A stretch of DNA of 64,000 bases from Rhodeus uyekii (Eukaryota; Chordata; Actinopteri; Cypriniformes; Acheilognathidae): contig JAWRVZ010000025.1 in NCBI GenBank assembly GCA_037043235.1, forward strand, positions 2,569,501-2,633,500. Direction: 5' to 3'. Under the pieces are notes generated by a model that made no database searches, was not told the DNA's origin, and saw only the letters and a program-made list of their open reading frames with translations. The translations under genes and the position numbers were made by a program. This document shows, in pieces, positions 10,931 through 22,530 of this stretch (the first letter of the stretch is position 1; each line of letters opens with the position of its first letter).

Positions 10931-11865
10931 TTGACCAGTGATTTTTTTCCATTATAGCCAAATCTTACTTTCTTATTTTTCATGATGTATGATCCATTAA
11001 CACATTGCACCCATAGACGTCAAACACAATTGGCTAGTGTGCTGATGTTAGTTGCTTTGGACAATTTTTGGTCTGGAGGCACATGAATAACATGAGGATG
11101 ACCTGAGAAAATTCAATTGACATTTTACACGTTTGCACAAATACTTAAACACAGAAAGTACTGACAGCTAAGAAGATAAAATAAAACCCTAAGGCATGAA
11201 ATATTTTACTACTCCACTTCATAGAATATTAAATTCATAAAATAGGTTGATTTATTGTTTTTAATTAACTAAAAGCTTATCATCAAATTTAATTTCTATT
11301 TTGTTTGCACCATAAAATGATCATAGTTTGATTTCTACTTGTCAGAAGCCATATTTTGGTTGTATAGGATAAACCTAAAATGTATTTCCTTCTGTGCAAA
11401 TAAGAACTATTTTCATAAAATGAAAATATCATAAATATTTATACATTTCTATAAATTTGACATTTTATAGTGTGTATGTTTCGGTATGCTAGACATTTGA
11501 GACCAGGCTGAACAACTGACTATTTTAAGTGAAGTTGGCAGCAATGTATATTTTAGACCGTTTATATTATATATATAAAAAAAATAAAAAATTCCCCAAA
11601 TGCAAGAATATGTAAATGTCCCTTTGGAATCATGTCTGATCAAGGTTTGGGGAAGCCAAAACCAGCCTATTTATATAGAGCTTCATTAAGACTGATTAGT
11701 CAACAAGTCGTTGAGACAACACATGCAATACACACTATGTATTTTTGCTCAAAGTTTGAAATAACTCTCCAAAACACGTTGTACAAACATTTGTGTACAA
11801 CATTTGTACAACATCTCATGTGCCCCCTTCAAGCTACACACTTGAGTATTTTTATTTTGGTTTCT

Positions 11866-11868
<3 letters not shown>

Positions 11869-11913
<45 letters not shown>
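11869..11913. repeat. (CA)n microsatellite
   Basis: Uninterrupted AC repeat of about 45 bases ending in ACATACATAT. Confidence 0.9.
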
Positions 11914-11917
<4 letters not shown>

Positions 11918-11934
11918 TATATAAATAATCACAT

Positions 11935-12050
11935 AACTTAAAATCTGTCAGTGCCATTCTGTTTTGTCCGAAAATGTATTTTCCTAAGGCACATTTATAA
12001 AAGATAAAAGTCCTATTTTGACTAAGGCCTAATCCTGTGAAACCAGGCCT
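11935..12050 (+). repeat. MITE fragment, same family as 55437-55681
   Basis: It shares 'gtcagtgccatt', a TAAGGCACATTTATAAAAG-type block and a terminal 'ctaaggcctaatcctgtgaaaccaggcc'-like end with the fuller copy near 55.5 kb. It is in the same orientation but lacks the left half. Confidence 0.6.
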
Positions 12051-12599
12051 TAATATCTTAAGTAATATTTCTTCTAATGTCTCTTAATTTAAGATTGTTT
12101 TGATATTTTGCGGCACACAAATTTCCTCTTACTCCTGGTTTATTTACAATAAAACGCTTAGATTCAAGGTTATGGTCAATCCTTTGTCCACAGAGCCAGC
12201 GATTAGCTCTGCTTCTCTTTTCCACTAGGATTGTAAGAATGTTTCACAGCCTTTTGTCGTAAAGGTGTGGGTTTTCATCCAGAATACCAGGGCCTCGTAA
12301 AATATGAATTTTACTGTTTTGATGATTTATAGTGGCCTCTTACACTTCACTTAAAAGATGTTCCTTGAAGGGAAAATTATGTCTCATAGCTACACTTAGT
12401 TTAATTTTAAAACTATTTTAAAAGTTGCCTTGGAGTACTATAGCAGCTAAGTCAGCAGACAGCTGTGTGATTCTACTGGTTGAAAAATACACTTCTTCGT
12501 TACATATTTTTCCTAGAAGCAAAGAAAAAGATGTTTCAGTGAACTTATAGCCATCTCTTTTGCTTTCATAATGATAGAATTCAAAAATGGGCAACGTGC

Positions 12600-12880
12600 T
12601 ATTTGAAAGGAATTGCGAGGTGGTGTATTTTCTATGAATTGATGGTGGTACCCCCGAGTCTCTCCTTATTCAGAGCTGAAGGCTAAAATGAGTCTTCCTA
12701 CTCTCTGGGGTAATCTGCCAGGTTAGTGGTCCTTTGTCTGGTTGACTTTATTGAACAGGGTTGCAATTATTACGCAGAGCAGAAGCCACTATTGATTGTG
12801 TGCGATTGTCCTGTTTTAATAGGAAGCCCTCCTAATATGGTCTAGATGCAATTTTATTGGTACATGAACAATGAGTCCAT
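12600..12880. other. Candidate conserved non-coding element
   Basis: A high-complexity block without repeats or coding frames, containing TTGCAATTATTACGC, CTATTGATTG and CCTCCTAATATGG. The texture (balanced composition, clustered homeodomain-type ATTA motifs) is like vertebrate developmental enhancers. Conservation cannot be tested from this sequence alone. Confidence 0.25.
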
Positions 12881-13627
12881 GTTTCTAAATATGTCTAGAC
12901 CAAGACTCTACTAAATCAACCACCATAAGCTTATTTGCAGGTTGGAAATAACCTGAGCAACATCAAATCCTAAAGATGTTCGTTCCACCCACTAAGTATA
13001 AAGTTTATTGACAAATATCTGGGTTGTGTTGCACATTAAAATGCCAAACTGTAGTTTTACTTCAAGCCATGCCTGTTCTATTGTCTTTTTAACTTCTATC
13101 ACAACCTGTAAATATGCTGCAGTGTTTGTGTCTGTTTTTGTATTTCACAGCGAGCTGTTGTGCTACATTCTTGTAGTGTGATGCTGATATATAATTATAT
13201 TTCATACAACCTGATTTGAGCAACTTTCTCTACTGCAAATACAGAATTTCACACCAACAAAATTATCCAATTGTCAAGCTTGTTTGGATGTCCGTTATTC
13301 TTTGTCTCACCTCAGAGCTGTAACAACTAGTTAAATTTGCCTTAAAATGGAATCAGAGATCAACAGACATGAAATATTCGAGGTCAAATGAAAAAGCGGG
13401 CATGTGCCCTAATATTATATTACTGAGTTGCCAAAAACACAATTATGATTTATGGTTGATGTAAACAAATGTTATTTACTGTATCTTTAGTATACGAAAT
13501 AGTGACTTTAGAGAAAAGAAATATGAGGCATTTAGAAATGCTTCACAATCTGTCTTTCCTAAACTAGGGTAATATGTGTTGTTATGACAAGCCAAATAAA
13601 CGGATAATATTTGGTTTTCTATTATAG
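12881..13627. other. Intergenic, unique AT-rich sequence
   Basis: No gene, repeat family or RNA recognised. Confidence 0.4.
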
Positions 13628-14222
13628 CGTTAGTTCACCCAATTTATGTAATTAATTACTGACCTTCATGTCTTTACAATCATGTAATACTTAAGAGATG
13701 TTTCTCTTCAAAACACAAATGAAGATTTTCTTTTTAATGAAATCTGAGCGATTGCTGTTCCTCCATTGACAGCCTATGCAATTAACTCTTTCAAGCCCCA
13801 GAAAGGGAATTCATAATTAGAGTACATTTAAAGTATAACTCCAGAGGTTTTATGGTTATGTGCCACCTCGATTTCATGAAGTGATGCACATGCTCCATTT
13901 GTGGAAAAACGAAACTAAAAACAAAGCAGAATTTACCACTTTATAAAATATTAATCTCCAATGTATGTTCACGCAATGTCTGCTCTCACATCAACACACT
14001 TGCGTTGCTTCATAAAATAGAGGTTAAATCAGCGGATTACTTTAATAATGTCTTTACTACTGTTCTGTGCATGGAAATGGTAGTTGCATAGGCTGTCAAT
14101 GGAAGCTACTATTTAAAAAAATATTATTTTAAAAAATGTGTGTTCCGAAGTCTTACAGGTTTGGAATGACATAAGGGTGAATAATAAATGACTTAATTTT
14201 TACTTTCTGGGTGAACTAACCC
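13628..14222. mobile_element. MITE with GTTAGTTCACCC inverted ends
   Basis: The left end reads GTTAGTTCACCCAA and the right end GGGTGAACTAAC, an inverted pair about 595 bp apart. Just inside the ends, 'ccttcatgtc' and 'gacataaggg' blocks are also roughly complementary. A near-identical phrase (GCATAGGCTGTCAATGGA / CCATTGACAGCCTATGC) occurs in opposite orientation at about 14089 and 13766, so the arms are long. There is no transposase frame. It fits the abundant fish non-autonomous DNA elements with this terminus; the superfamily cannot be fixed here. Confidence 0.75.
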
Positions 14223-14329
14223 ATAAGAAATATTTCTAAATTGATGACAAATGATAAAACTCCAATGATTACATTTGAATATGTGTAATCCAAAATTAAT
14301 CTTCCCACTTGTTCAAAGCAGTTTTATTA

Positions 14330-14640
14330 TCTTCATTTTGTTTCTGATAGTAAATTAAGCAAGAAAGGTTAATCCCCTCTCATGATTGTCCTAATACATA
14401 CATAAGGAGTTTAATCAAGAATCATCATGGACAATTAACGCAGCACGGATCATTTCAAATGGTTTCATTTTACCCTGTAGACTATTCTGTTTCACCTCTA
14501 ATGAGCTGCTCATTCTAGACTTGCTAGTCGACATTCTTTGCCATGCTGATTAAACAGGAAATAACTAACGCTCTCAGTATGTTGTGGGTCTCCAGGTCCT
14601 GCAATTAAAATATCTAATGCAGGTTTAAACATTTAAAGTA
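14330..14640. other. Candidate conserved non-coding element
   Basis: Non-repetitive block with TGATTGTCCTAATAC, GACAATTAACG, ATGAGCTGCTCATT and GCTGATTAAACAGG. It has no coding frame and a dense set of ATTA/TAAT motifs. Function is inferred from texture only. Confidence 0.25.
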
Positions 14641-14869
14641 GGAAAGATGATAAATATCTACTATCTAAATGCGTTAATGAAAATAATTGAATAAGATCAA
14701 GGTCTAACAGCAAACTTGAAACAGGGAAGGCTGTAGGCAGTTGCAATATTTTTCATAATGATTTCTTGCCATATTTTAAAATTACAAAACATGTTCTGGA
14801 AATAACTGTTCATGCATGCACTATGGGTCAACATTTGGAATAATTAAGATGTTTTTAAACATTTTGTTC

Positions 14870-15065
14870 ATGTTTTAACCTCATCAAAGCTACATTTAAT
14901 TGCTCAAAAATACAATAAAACAGTAATATTATATCATTTTAACATGATACTATATATTATATAATAATGATATTATATGCAATTTAAAACAACTGATCAT
15001 ATTTCAAAATGTAATCCTTTGATGTTAGTTTGATTTACTCCAGTCTTCACTGCTACATGATCCTT
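14870..15065. repeat. Fragment of a common fish MITE
   Basis: Resembles the widespread fish element recognised by a 'gctgcattta...tgatcaaaaatacagtaaaaacagtaatatt' type core and an 'actccagtcttca...catgatcc' block. Here these appear as CAAAGCTACATTTAATTG, AAACAGTAATATTATA and ACTCCAGTCTTCACTGCTAC. Pieces of the same family lie at 16110-16382 and 26330-26440. Confidence 0.55.
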
Positions 15066-15375
15066 ATCCTAATTATTTTCTGTCAATTTATTATTAATTA
15101 TTTTTTATCCTAATTTTTAATAATGTTTTTTTTTTAATTATCGATGTTAAAAACAGTTTGAAATCTGATCACCCCTGTTCCTTCTTCCCTGGATTCCTTT
15201 TGTACCCATTTCATCTGGCAAAGACGTAAAGGAAAGAGACACGTGATCAATCATCCAAACAGGTGTGTGTTGAGCTGAATATTGGACAGTAACAATCTTC
15301 ATCAGCTCTGGTTATTGCCTATTACTTCAGTTGTCGTCAGTCTCATTTGTCAATAAACAATATTCGTCATAAACT

Positions 15376-16077
15376 TTATCAGGGTTAGATGACCGAGGAC
15401 TCAAGATACAGGTGGAAGGTATTTTATTAAATTAAAATAAAATAAAAATTCAAACAAAAACTACTACAAGGTGGAAAACAAGGCTGACTAAATGGATCAA
15501 GGCAAGGCAAGACAGGAGATGTACAATCACAACGTAAAAGACAACAAATCAGTTCGGGACAGCAAACATGTCAGGAAAAAATAAGAAACATGAGGAAGGG
15601 CTAATGAGGGATAACAGCTGGGGCAAATGAAACACTAACAAGGAAACAAGACAGGCAGGGTTACACAATGACACAACATTAACACAGAACCAATGCAAAC
15701 GTGTATAAGCCGTGTGTTCACATGAAACACAATATGAAAGCACACAGCATTGTAAACGTGAACTACGTGCTAAACGATACACACAGACAAGAGAGAGAAC
15801 AAAGCTTGAAACCGTGCCCACTCACATGACGTAGAGCACACGAGCACAAGCAAACACTCATCTCCTGCGCTCACAACGCGGATAAACACACTGGCCATGA
15901 ATGTCCAAATCCCGACACAAAACCAAAACTGAAAAAGATCAAAGTGCGTCGACGCTACACAGACAAGAGTGTGCAACTCAAAACACTCAAAGCCGCGCAC
16001 TCCCACAAAGACATGACAATAAGTCGGTGTCAGAGCTCTGTCACCGAAATACTAGAAAACACAACCGAACCCTGACA
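15376..16077 (-). mobile_element. Solo LTR (minus orientation)
   Basis: A block of about 700 bp. On the minus strand it begins TGTCAGGGTTCGG and ends near CTAACCCTGATA, with an AATAAAATACC polyadenylation-like stretch close to its 3' end (positions near 15420-15440). There is no internal coding region on either side, so it is a solo LTR of a Ty3/gypsy- or ERV-like element. Part of it (about 15560-15720) matches in inverse orientation the sequence at 22190-22350, both containing TGTGTAACCCTGCC. Short frames within it are not genes. Confidence 0.65.
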
Positions 16078-16109
16078 AAACATGCCTAAATATTTGTCTT
16101 CTAAATCTG

Positions 16110-16382
16110 GCCAAACATACTGTCACAATTGAATGCCCTTGCTGAATAAAAGTAATGATTATTCCTTAAAAAAGACATCTAAAGATTACATTTAAGAAAT
16201 AGAAAATAAATGAAAATAGAAAATGTTTGGTTTAAATTGCAATAATTTTTCATAATATTACTGTCTTTATTGCAATATTTTAATCAAATAAATGCAGACT
16301 TTCTAAGCATATCATACTTCATGCAAAAACATTAAAACATCCTAATCATTCAAAACTTTTGATTCAGTAGTGGGAATGTAAA
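16110..16382. repeat. Fragment of a common fish MITE (right end)
   Basis: Contains AATATTACTGTCTTTATTG, ATCAAATAAATGCAG and a terminal CAAAACTTTTGATTCAGTAGTG, matching the usual 'ccaaacttttga..ggtagtg' end of this family. Same family as the fragments at 14870 and 26330. Confidence 0.6.
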
Positions 16383-17613
16383 AATAATAAACAATAAATC
16401 ACAAACAGTCTTTTGATACTTCACAAAGTTTCCAATACTCCAGCTTGTTTGTGATAAAATAAATTAACTTTGTTATAAACACAATAATCACCCCAGCCTC
16501 ATCTATATGGCACAGTTCAAAAACACAAAGCAAAGCTATTCTGTCATGCAGGCGATAATGTGTGAGGAATAATGAAGTTAATAGAGAATAATTTATCTTC
16601 ACAACAATTACACATTTATAGTTTTGTTGTCTCACTTCAATTTGCTCTAATGAAAAAGTCATTGCCAGTTTAACATGATGTGACAAACCATTTAAATCAT
16701 TAACACACCAGCTGTCAGGGCCCATTGGCACATGGCAATACAAATTTAACTCTGCAACAATACAGTCTGAAACTGAAGACCTCCATATGTGTGAGGAGCA
16801 AAAGTGTTTGGGAGGCTGCTGTTCAGGTGAAACCCGCCAGATGTAACCTTCAACAAATCACAAGATCCACCTCAACTCTGATGAAAAGAGGCGGTTAAAG
16901 TTCTTTTTGCTGTAGCCGAAGAAACTGCAGTTTCGTTCACAGTCAAGATGGTGCCTATTTAAGTATCCTCATGTAATCATGAAAAACATTTTTCCCCCAC
17001 AAGAAAGTGCTGTTTCATTTACTCTGACAAACAATTTCCATTCTGAAAGAGCTAAATATGAAACACTTGTTAATCCAGAGCTTGGGCATTTCCTCTTTGC
17101 TTTTCACAGAAATATAAGAAAAGAAATTCTGCATTTATATTGTCAGAAGATGAATTGTTAGTAAAAACAATTTATATGAAAATGTGAATATTGTATGAGT
17201 GGCAATTACTAGATCAGGCCGCAAAGTAGTAAGTAGTTTCAAAAGTAGAATGAGAAAAAAAGTACTTGCATACTCTAAAAGTAGAACAGAAACCGAGATG
17301 TATGTGGACTGCTGTGGATGTGTTCAGAAACGTCAACAGCAAGCAAGACAAGAACTAGCTTTGGCTGAAAACATGGTCCCATGAGAAATGCATGAATGTA
17401 TGTCATAGCAGTCAGGGTCAGGAAGAAACATTTGCTTTATACTGTTGCTCAAGTGAAAGGTCTGTACTGTCAGCCAACACATACTTCAGTTCCACACAGC
17501 ATGAGCACTTCGGAGCCATTTACACACTGTTTTCAACTAAAAACTATTACTCATTACTTCAATTAAATTATTATTATTCATTTGACCGTTCATTTACACA
17601 AAAAACATTGAAC
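16383..17613. other. Intergenic sequence
   Basis: No gene recognised. A minus-strand open frame of 114 codons at 16399-16743 has no domain, no low-AT coding texture and no neighbours; I treat it as chance. Confidence 0.45.
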
Positions 17614-17935
17614 TCCTTTCAAGGGAACTCGCACTGCGTGAAAAGCGCTAGGGGAATAGCCAACGATATTCTTGTGAAGCACTATGTAAACTATCAAACG
17701 ACCGATCGACCAAGTGTGAGTGACAGTCGCAAGTTGGTGACGTCACGAACCAGGGTGATAAATATGCGGCGGAAACTGGTAACGACAGCTTTAAGAGTCT
17801 TCAGACGACGGGGTGTGAGACGGGCACTGCCTCATGTCAGCCCTTACCCGGCAGATCTAGTGTTAGTGTACGCAGGAGGGTGGTTACTTCTGAACCGGGG
17901 GGGGGGCAATGATCTATCTCTGAGGAGTTGAACGT
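17614..17935 (+). mobile_element. DIRS-like terminal segment, copy 1
   Basis: Begins CTTTCAAGGGAACTCGCACT and continues with GAAAAGCGCTAGGGGAA and GTGAAGCACTATG. The same ordered blocks recur at 27095, 31366 (partly), 38320 and 56350, always on the plus strand. The interior 'gtgacgtcacgaac...ggcggaaactggtaacgacagctttaagagtcttcag' type sequence is shared with 38400-38510. Two of these copies run into DIRS ORF1 fragments and one into a tyrosine-recombinase fragment, so this is read as the terminal repeat of the same YR retrotransposon. A possible degraded ORF1 piece may follow at about 18010-18170, but I cannot support it firmly. Confidence 0.65.
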
Positions 17936-18189
17936 TGTCAGTATTAGATGCTGAGAGTGCAGATTCGCCACTTTTCATTTCAGCATTTAAGAGCTATTCG
18001 AGGTAGTGACTCACGCTGTCGCCATGTTGAACCTTTTTTTCCCCCTGGATCTCCAGACGGAGGTGTGGAAATCAAGTCACCCACAGTAATTTTTAATTAT
18101 CAGTGTTTACAGACAGTAGCGGCATGTGCGGAGGTGGGAGGAAGGGGGTTGGTTCCGTTTCATAACTTACACGAACATTAAAGTTATTT

Positions 18190-18885
18190 TTTTAAACTTT
18201 TCTATTTTATAATATTGTTTAGCTTTTTTCAATTTTTCTTCACTTTTTTTGCCTGACTACCCTCAGAGATTGGTTTCTGTCTCCCATTCAAAATAAGGCA
18301 CTTGTCATCAAAAAGCACCGAAGCGCGACCAGTTGACGATTTATCAGGGTGTTTATTTTCAATGAAATCAGAAACCTTCTGCCACATAGCCATCACTTCC
18401 TTAATTTTTAACTTGTAGAAACATTTTCCTCCGGTTCACGTTCCACTGCTGAGCTCTTACAACACCTGCGTATGTTCCATTGTCTACAGCTCGATCAACT
18501 CCTCAATCCACAGTTCCTCCTGATGCTCCTGCGTGCGCTCATATTTATCCACAATTTCCTCCTTCATTTCTATAATCATCATGCGTTTCTTCTTCTCACT
18601 ACCATCCTTAGCACTCACTTTCTTATAACTCATCACTATTATGAAGAATATTGCACAAAATAGAGAGAAAATCATCTACTCGCGGGCGTGTGTGCGCTGG
18701 CGTTCTAAATGACTACAGAAGTCAGTGAATACGTAAAGTAAACATGCGTTGGCACCTGCGTCAGTACTCGTATCTCGAATATGTACTCGTATCTAGAAGA
18801 AAAAATCTGCTTGAAGGCTTGGTCGTATCTTGGAATACTCGTATGTAGAGACGCTGGTATCTCGAGGTATTACTGTACATCGATA
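18190..18885 (-). mobile_element. Internally deleted Tigger/pogo-type DNA transposon
   Basis: On the minus strand the outer end at about 18850-18885 reads ACAGTAATACCTCGAGATAC, and motifs such as CGAGATACGAGTAC recur through 18760-18850, as in Tigger elements of fish. A short frame (18484-18633) encodes a transposase N-terminus joined to a late piece, and further C-terminal sequence lies in other frames at about 18270-18440. The central transposase (helix-turn-helix continuation and DDE domain) is absent. The opposite inverted terminus is not clearly seen near 18190. Confidence 0.7.
18484..18633 (-). pseudogene. Tigger transposase remnant (N-terminus fused to C-terminal part)
   Basis: From the ATG at 18631-18633 the minus-strand frame starts MSYKKVSAKDGSEKKK, then a MIIEMKEEIVDKYER segment. 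This is the N-terminal DNA-binding start typical of Tigger/jerky-like (CENP-B related) transposases. After about 33 residues it switches to EHQEELWIEELIEL, which belongs near the C-terminus of the family. About 400 residues between are therefore missing. Downstream of its stop, at about 18290-18370, other minus frames carry MWQKVSDFIENKHPDKS-like and ASVLFDDKC-like pieces, also C-terminal. It cannot encode an active transposase. Confidence 0.7.
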
Positions 18886-21800
18886 TGGACATTGAAAAGA
18901 CATTTCCTGGTATAAGAATATCAATACTACAATGGCTACAAATTTTAAAATCTAAGTTAATTTTTTTTTTACGATTATTTTTCCTGTTATCTAAATAATT
19001 AATTAGAGACTTATTAGTTGTATTCCTTTGTTGTGCATTCATTATAGTCACTCAACCTGTGACATTAGAAATTATATAAATTTTAATTCTACTACTAGTA
19101 TTAGGGTGTACTGTTATGACGACTTATAGCTATTTCACTAATAGCTGCAGTAATGGTAATATTAGCAGTAGTATTTGTTGTCATATGTTTACTATTACTA
19201 CCAGCAGTGCTAGTTGTTGGTACTAGTTTTTATTTTTATTTTTTCATATAATAGTAGTTTAAAAATGTATAAACAAAAACTTGTGTCTACTCCCAGGTGA
19301 ATCAAAATGTTACAAGTTTTCATAGTTTCCAAAACCCAAGCCTAAATTACATGTTAATGACTTGGAATGTGAACAACACAGCAGAGGTTAAAAGTTCCTA
19401 TCAACCATGCTGTGGCCACCACCACTAGATCTCTGATACAAGCATCTGACAGCACTTGAGACTGGCAAACAGATCAGACTCATCCAGTGAGACATGGAGG
19501 GATTCCAGTTGTGAGTCATTTTACAGCCACATCCCCCGAGATCGCAAAAGCAAAATAAACATGTCTGAAACCTCACGTCTAGATAATGTCCAAACTGAAA
19601 TGAAAACTCATAGGGGACTGAACTGAGATGCCCTTTGTAGGCAAGAACTTCTTTAAAAATGATTAGTTCCCATTTTAACAAGCACGAGAGGCTCACCACA
19701 TGGGCTCACAAAGTGCAATTTTCTTTCGATCTAAAATCTATATGGATGCTGCGTATCATATTGAAAAGCTAATAACAATTTTAGCCGAAAACAGTATAAA
19801 TCGTTCACAATCCACAAAATAGGCCTATATCTCAGATTTCAAAAACATAACAAATAAAATATAGTATGTACCTAGCCTGATCTAGAATGAATCTTTTTCA
19901 GATGAAAGATCTATTCAAACCTCGAGTAAAATCAAAAAGAATTTAAATGAGTATGTGCAGTGCTTTAATGCAAATGACAACCCAGGTGTCATTGGTTTTT
20001 AATGCAAAATAAAACTCATCTGACAAAACTTGCACTCTTCTCAAGGTAACCTTAGAGTAACTCACTAAGCAATAACTATCGGTGTTTATATTTACACTAA
20101 ATTGTCTGGCTTGTAGGCAGAAGTTATATAAAGTAACTCTGCCCACTTATGTCTGGTTGGGCTAGACAGAATTGATTTGACTGCCAAGGCATAGGCAAAT
20201 TAAAGTTTTGATGCAAATCCATCTGAATCAGCCTTTGGCTGAAACCACTCTTTTCCCATCTCATATCACACACCAATAAAAATAAAGAAACTCTTCAAAA
20301 AGTGGAAATAAAGGGTCTAATAATAAAGTTTTTATTCATTATGGGTTGGTATTTAGAAAAATTTTCCGTCATTAATTGATAACTAAGTTGTAACTAGTAA
20401 TGTAATATTAACACTCTAGTAACTACCATTAACTAATAAGAAGCTCTGATTAAGGAATGTGTAAGTAATATTGCTTAGTAGAATGTGGTAGTTCACTATT
20501 AGCTTATCAATAACTATTTTCTTGACTTGGCTGTTTCATCAGCGTCTCAAGCATGAAACAGAATTCTAAAAAATGCTGCGCTCCAGTTAAAAGAAATTAA
20601 ATTTGCATCTCATAACCTTGCATCAACCTTGCAACTTGCTTCTCATAATTGTCTTATTTTCCATTCCTCTGCCACAAATGCATTCTTTGTGAATGGCTGC
20701 TTAGGATCAGCGATGCATTCAACATTACTAACCTTCATTAAGTGCATCACAGGACAGCAGTTAATTGCCCTAGCCACTGTCTCAGCAAACCTCACGTGCA
20801 TGAAGAGGATTCTACGGGGATATCCTTAAACAGCCACAAGTCAGATTAATAACCTCAGGAGCTTATTAATTGCAATTATTTACATTTACTAATTATTATT
20901 TTATTTCAGGACGTTTTTCAGTACTTGTTAGTTTCATTTTGTTTTTGTTTATTTCAGTTAATGAAATGAAAATGTTTTTTAACCAATCGTTTTAGTCTTA
21001 ATCTCAGTTCAGGATTACAAAATAACCTTGGTTGCTATTTACACTTAATCAAAACGGCATCTATCACTCCCTGCTGCCGTAAAACACTAAAAGATTTCAG
21101 ACGAAACATTCAGAATTCAACAAATTAGTGTTTTCAAATAAGTTTATTTAAATGAACTATATAAAACCATCAATTTGAATGAAAACAAAAATGAAACAAA
21201 CCTCCCAATATGAGCAATATTTGTTGATGTTTACTGTATTAGTTGACATCAAAATGTTCCACTTTGTCCCAAAAACGTCTGAAATGGGATTGCTGATTTC
21301 ATTTTCTAAAAGCTCGGAGTGGTTTTGGTGGAAAAACAACCCAATATCCCATCATTTCCCACTCTACTTCAGTAGGTAGCAGAAATTCAAGAAGGATTTT
21401 AGATATTTTTTCCTGCTGCAGCGTCTTTTTTTCTTTTGTCAAGCTCCATGCAACTTGTTAAAGCAAGTAATTGAAAACTACACTGTTTTGAAAACAGTCA
21501 AGCAGTTGTTAAACACAGTGATTTTTATTTACATATGCACTAGGTTATGCGGACTGTACACACAGCAATTTTTTTTTATATAATTGCATGTACTCTGAAC
21601 TCCACTTCTGTGCTGCTTTTTTTGTGGGAAAAACTGACCCAGTCTGATGAAAAAGAACATCACTGTCAAAAAAGAAACAACCAAGACTGAACTTGTCCCT
21701 GCTGAAAAAAACAACAAGAAAACAGATAAAACCAGCCTAAGCTGTTTGGATAGTTTAAGCTGGTTAGATGTAGTCCTACGTTAGTATAGGTTCAGCCAGT

Positions 21801-22084
21801 AGTAGTGGCAACATAAAGTCCAATGAAGATAAAGATGACCGGCGTAAAGGTGCTGAATGTTGAGGATGACATGGAAGGCAAGAATAATTGAAGATGACTT
21901 TAATAATAAACTCAAAGTAAGCACTTTGGGCAAAACAAAGGGCACATCTTCTGCAAAACAGAAATGAAAGTCCAACAGGATTAAATAGTCCAACGGAATA
22001 AGCATGAGAAGAACCATACCATAAAACATATCCAAACATTAACAATGACGGATGACGACAGAGGGAAACATGAGGGTTTAATGT
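18886..22084. other. Intergenic sequence with a few possible conserved blocks
   Basis: No gene recognised. 19080-19240 is low-complexity sequence rich in TAGTA/TACTA. 19400-19700 is non-repetitive and moderately GC-rich and might be conserved non-coding DNA. 20370-20520 carries repeated 'taactagtaa/taactaat' text like a fish MITE. 21776-22084 is a segment of uncertain origin adjoining the LTR fragment that follows. The open frames of 60-119 codons show no domain. Confidence 0.4.
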
Positions 22085-22530
22085 CCACGTGAGTTGCGTT
22101 CTCTGTAGCACACGGTTCATGTTTACATTGACCACGTGCTTTAATGTTGTGTCTTGTGTTGTGCACAGTCACTAGCTGCACACTGTCTTGTTTAGTGTCG
22201 ACACATGGCTTATGAGTGTTCTCATTGGCCATGTGTTCTTGTCATGTCATTGTGTAACCCTGCCCATCTCGTTCCCTCGTTATTGTTTGATCTGCCCCAC
22301 CTGTCCACCCTCGTTCACCCGCCTCATGTGTTCCCTATTTAATCTCCCCACGTGGGCTGCTTCTAATGTCTGTGCACCATTGTTTGTGTGGCAAGAGGCC
22401 TTTAAAGTCCTGTCAGTTTAATCAAGTTAGTTGAGTTTAGGGGTGTTTTCATCCCTTGGGGCAGTTTTAGTTTGTTTCTTTATTATTTATCCAGTACACT
22501 TGAGCTTGAGTCCCCACAAATTGTGACTTA
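22085..22530 (+). mobile_element. LTR fragment, same family as 15376-16077
   Basis: Shares with the reverse complement of 15560-15760 the blocks TTCATGTTTACA, CATGGCTTATGAG-like, CATTGTGTAACCCTGCC, GTTCCCTCGTTATTGTTTGA-like and CCTCATGTGTTCCCTATTTA-like. It is plus-oriented, opposite to the 15.4 kb copy. Both ends are blurred and no internal retroelement genes adjoin it. Confidence 0.55.

Larger units (their letters stand above)
10931..12590. other. Intergenic, AT-rich
   Basis: No gene recognised. It contains a (CA)n run (11869-11913) and a MITE fragment (11935-12050). The rest is unique AT-rich sequence with only short frames. Confidence 0.5.

Noticed and set aside
16399..16743. Minus-strand frame of 114 codons
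   Set aside because: AT-rich, without domain, neighbours or splice context.
17392..17931. Plus-strand frame of 179 codons
   Set aside because: Runs from unique sequence into the DIRS terminal segment; no protein family visible.
18010..18175. Possible DIRS ORF1 piece after copy 1
   Set aside because: Only a weak similarity in broken frames; not enough to annotate.
21776..22135. Overlapping minus-strand frames of 84-119 codons
   Set aside because: Lie over the LTR fragment edge, overlap each other and show no domain.
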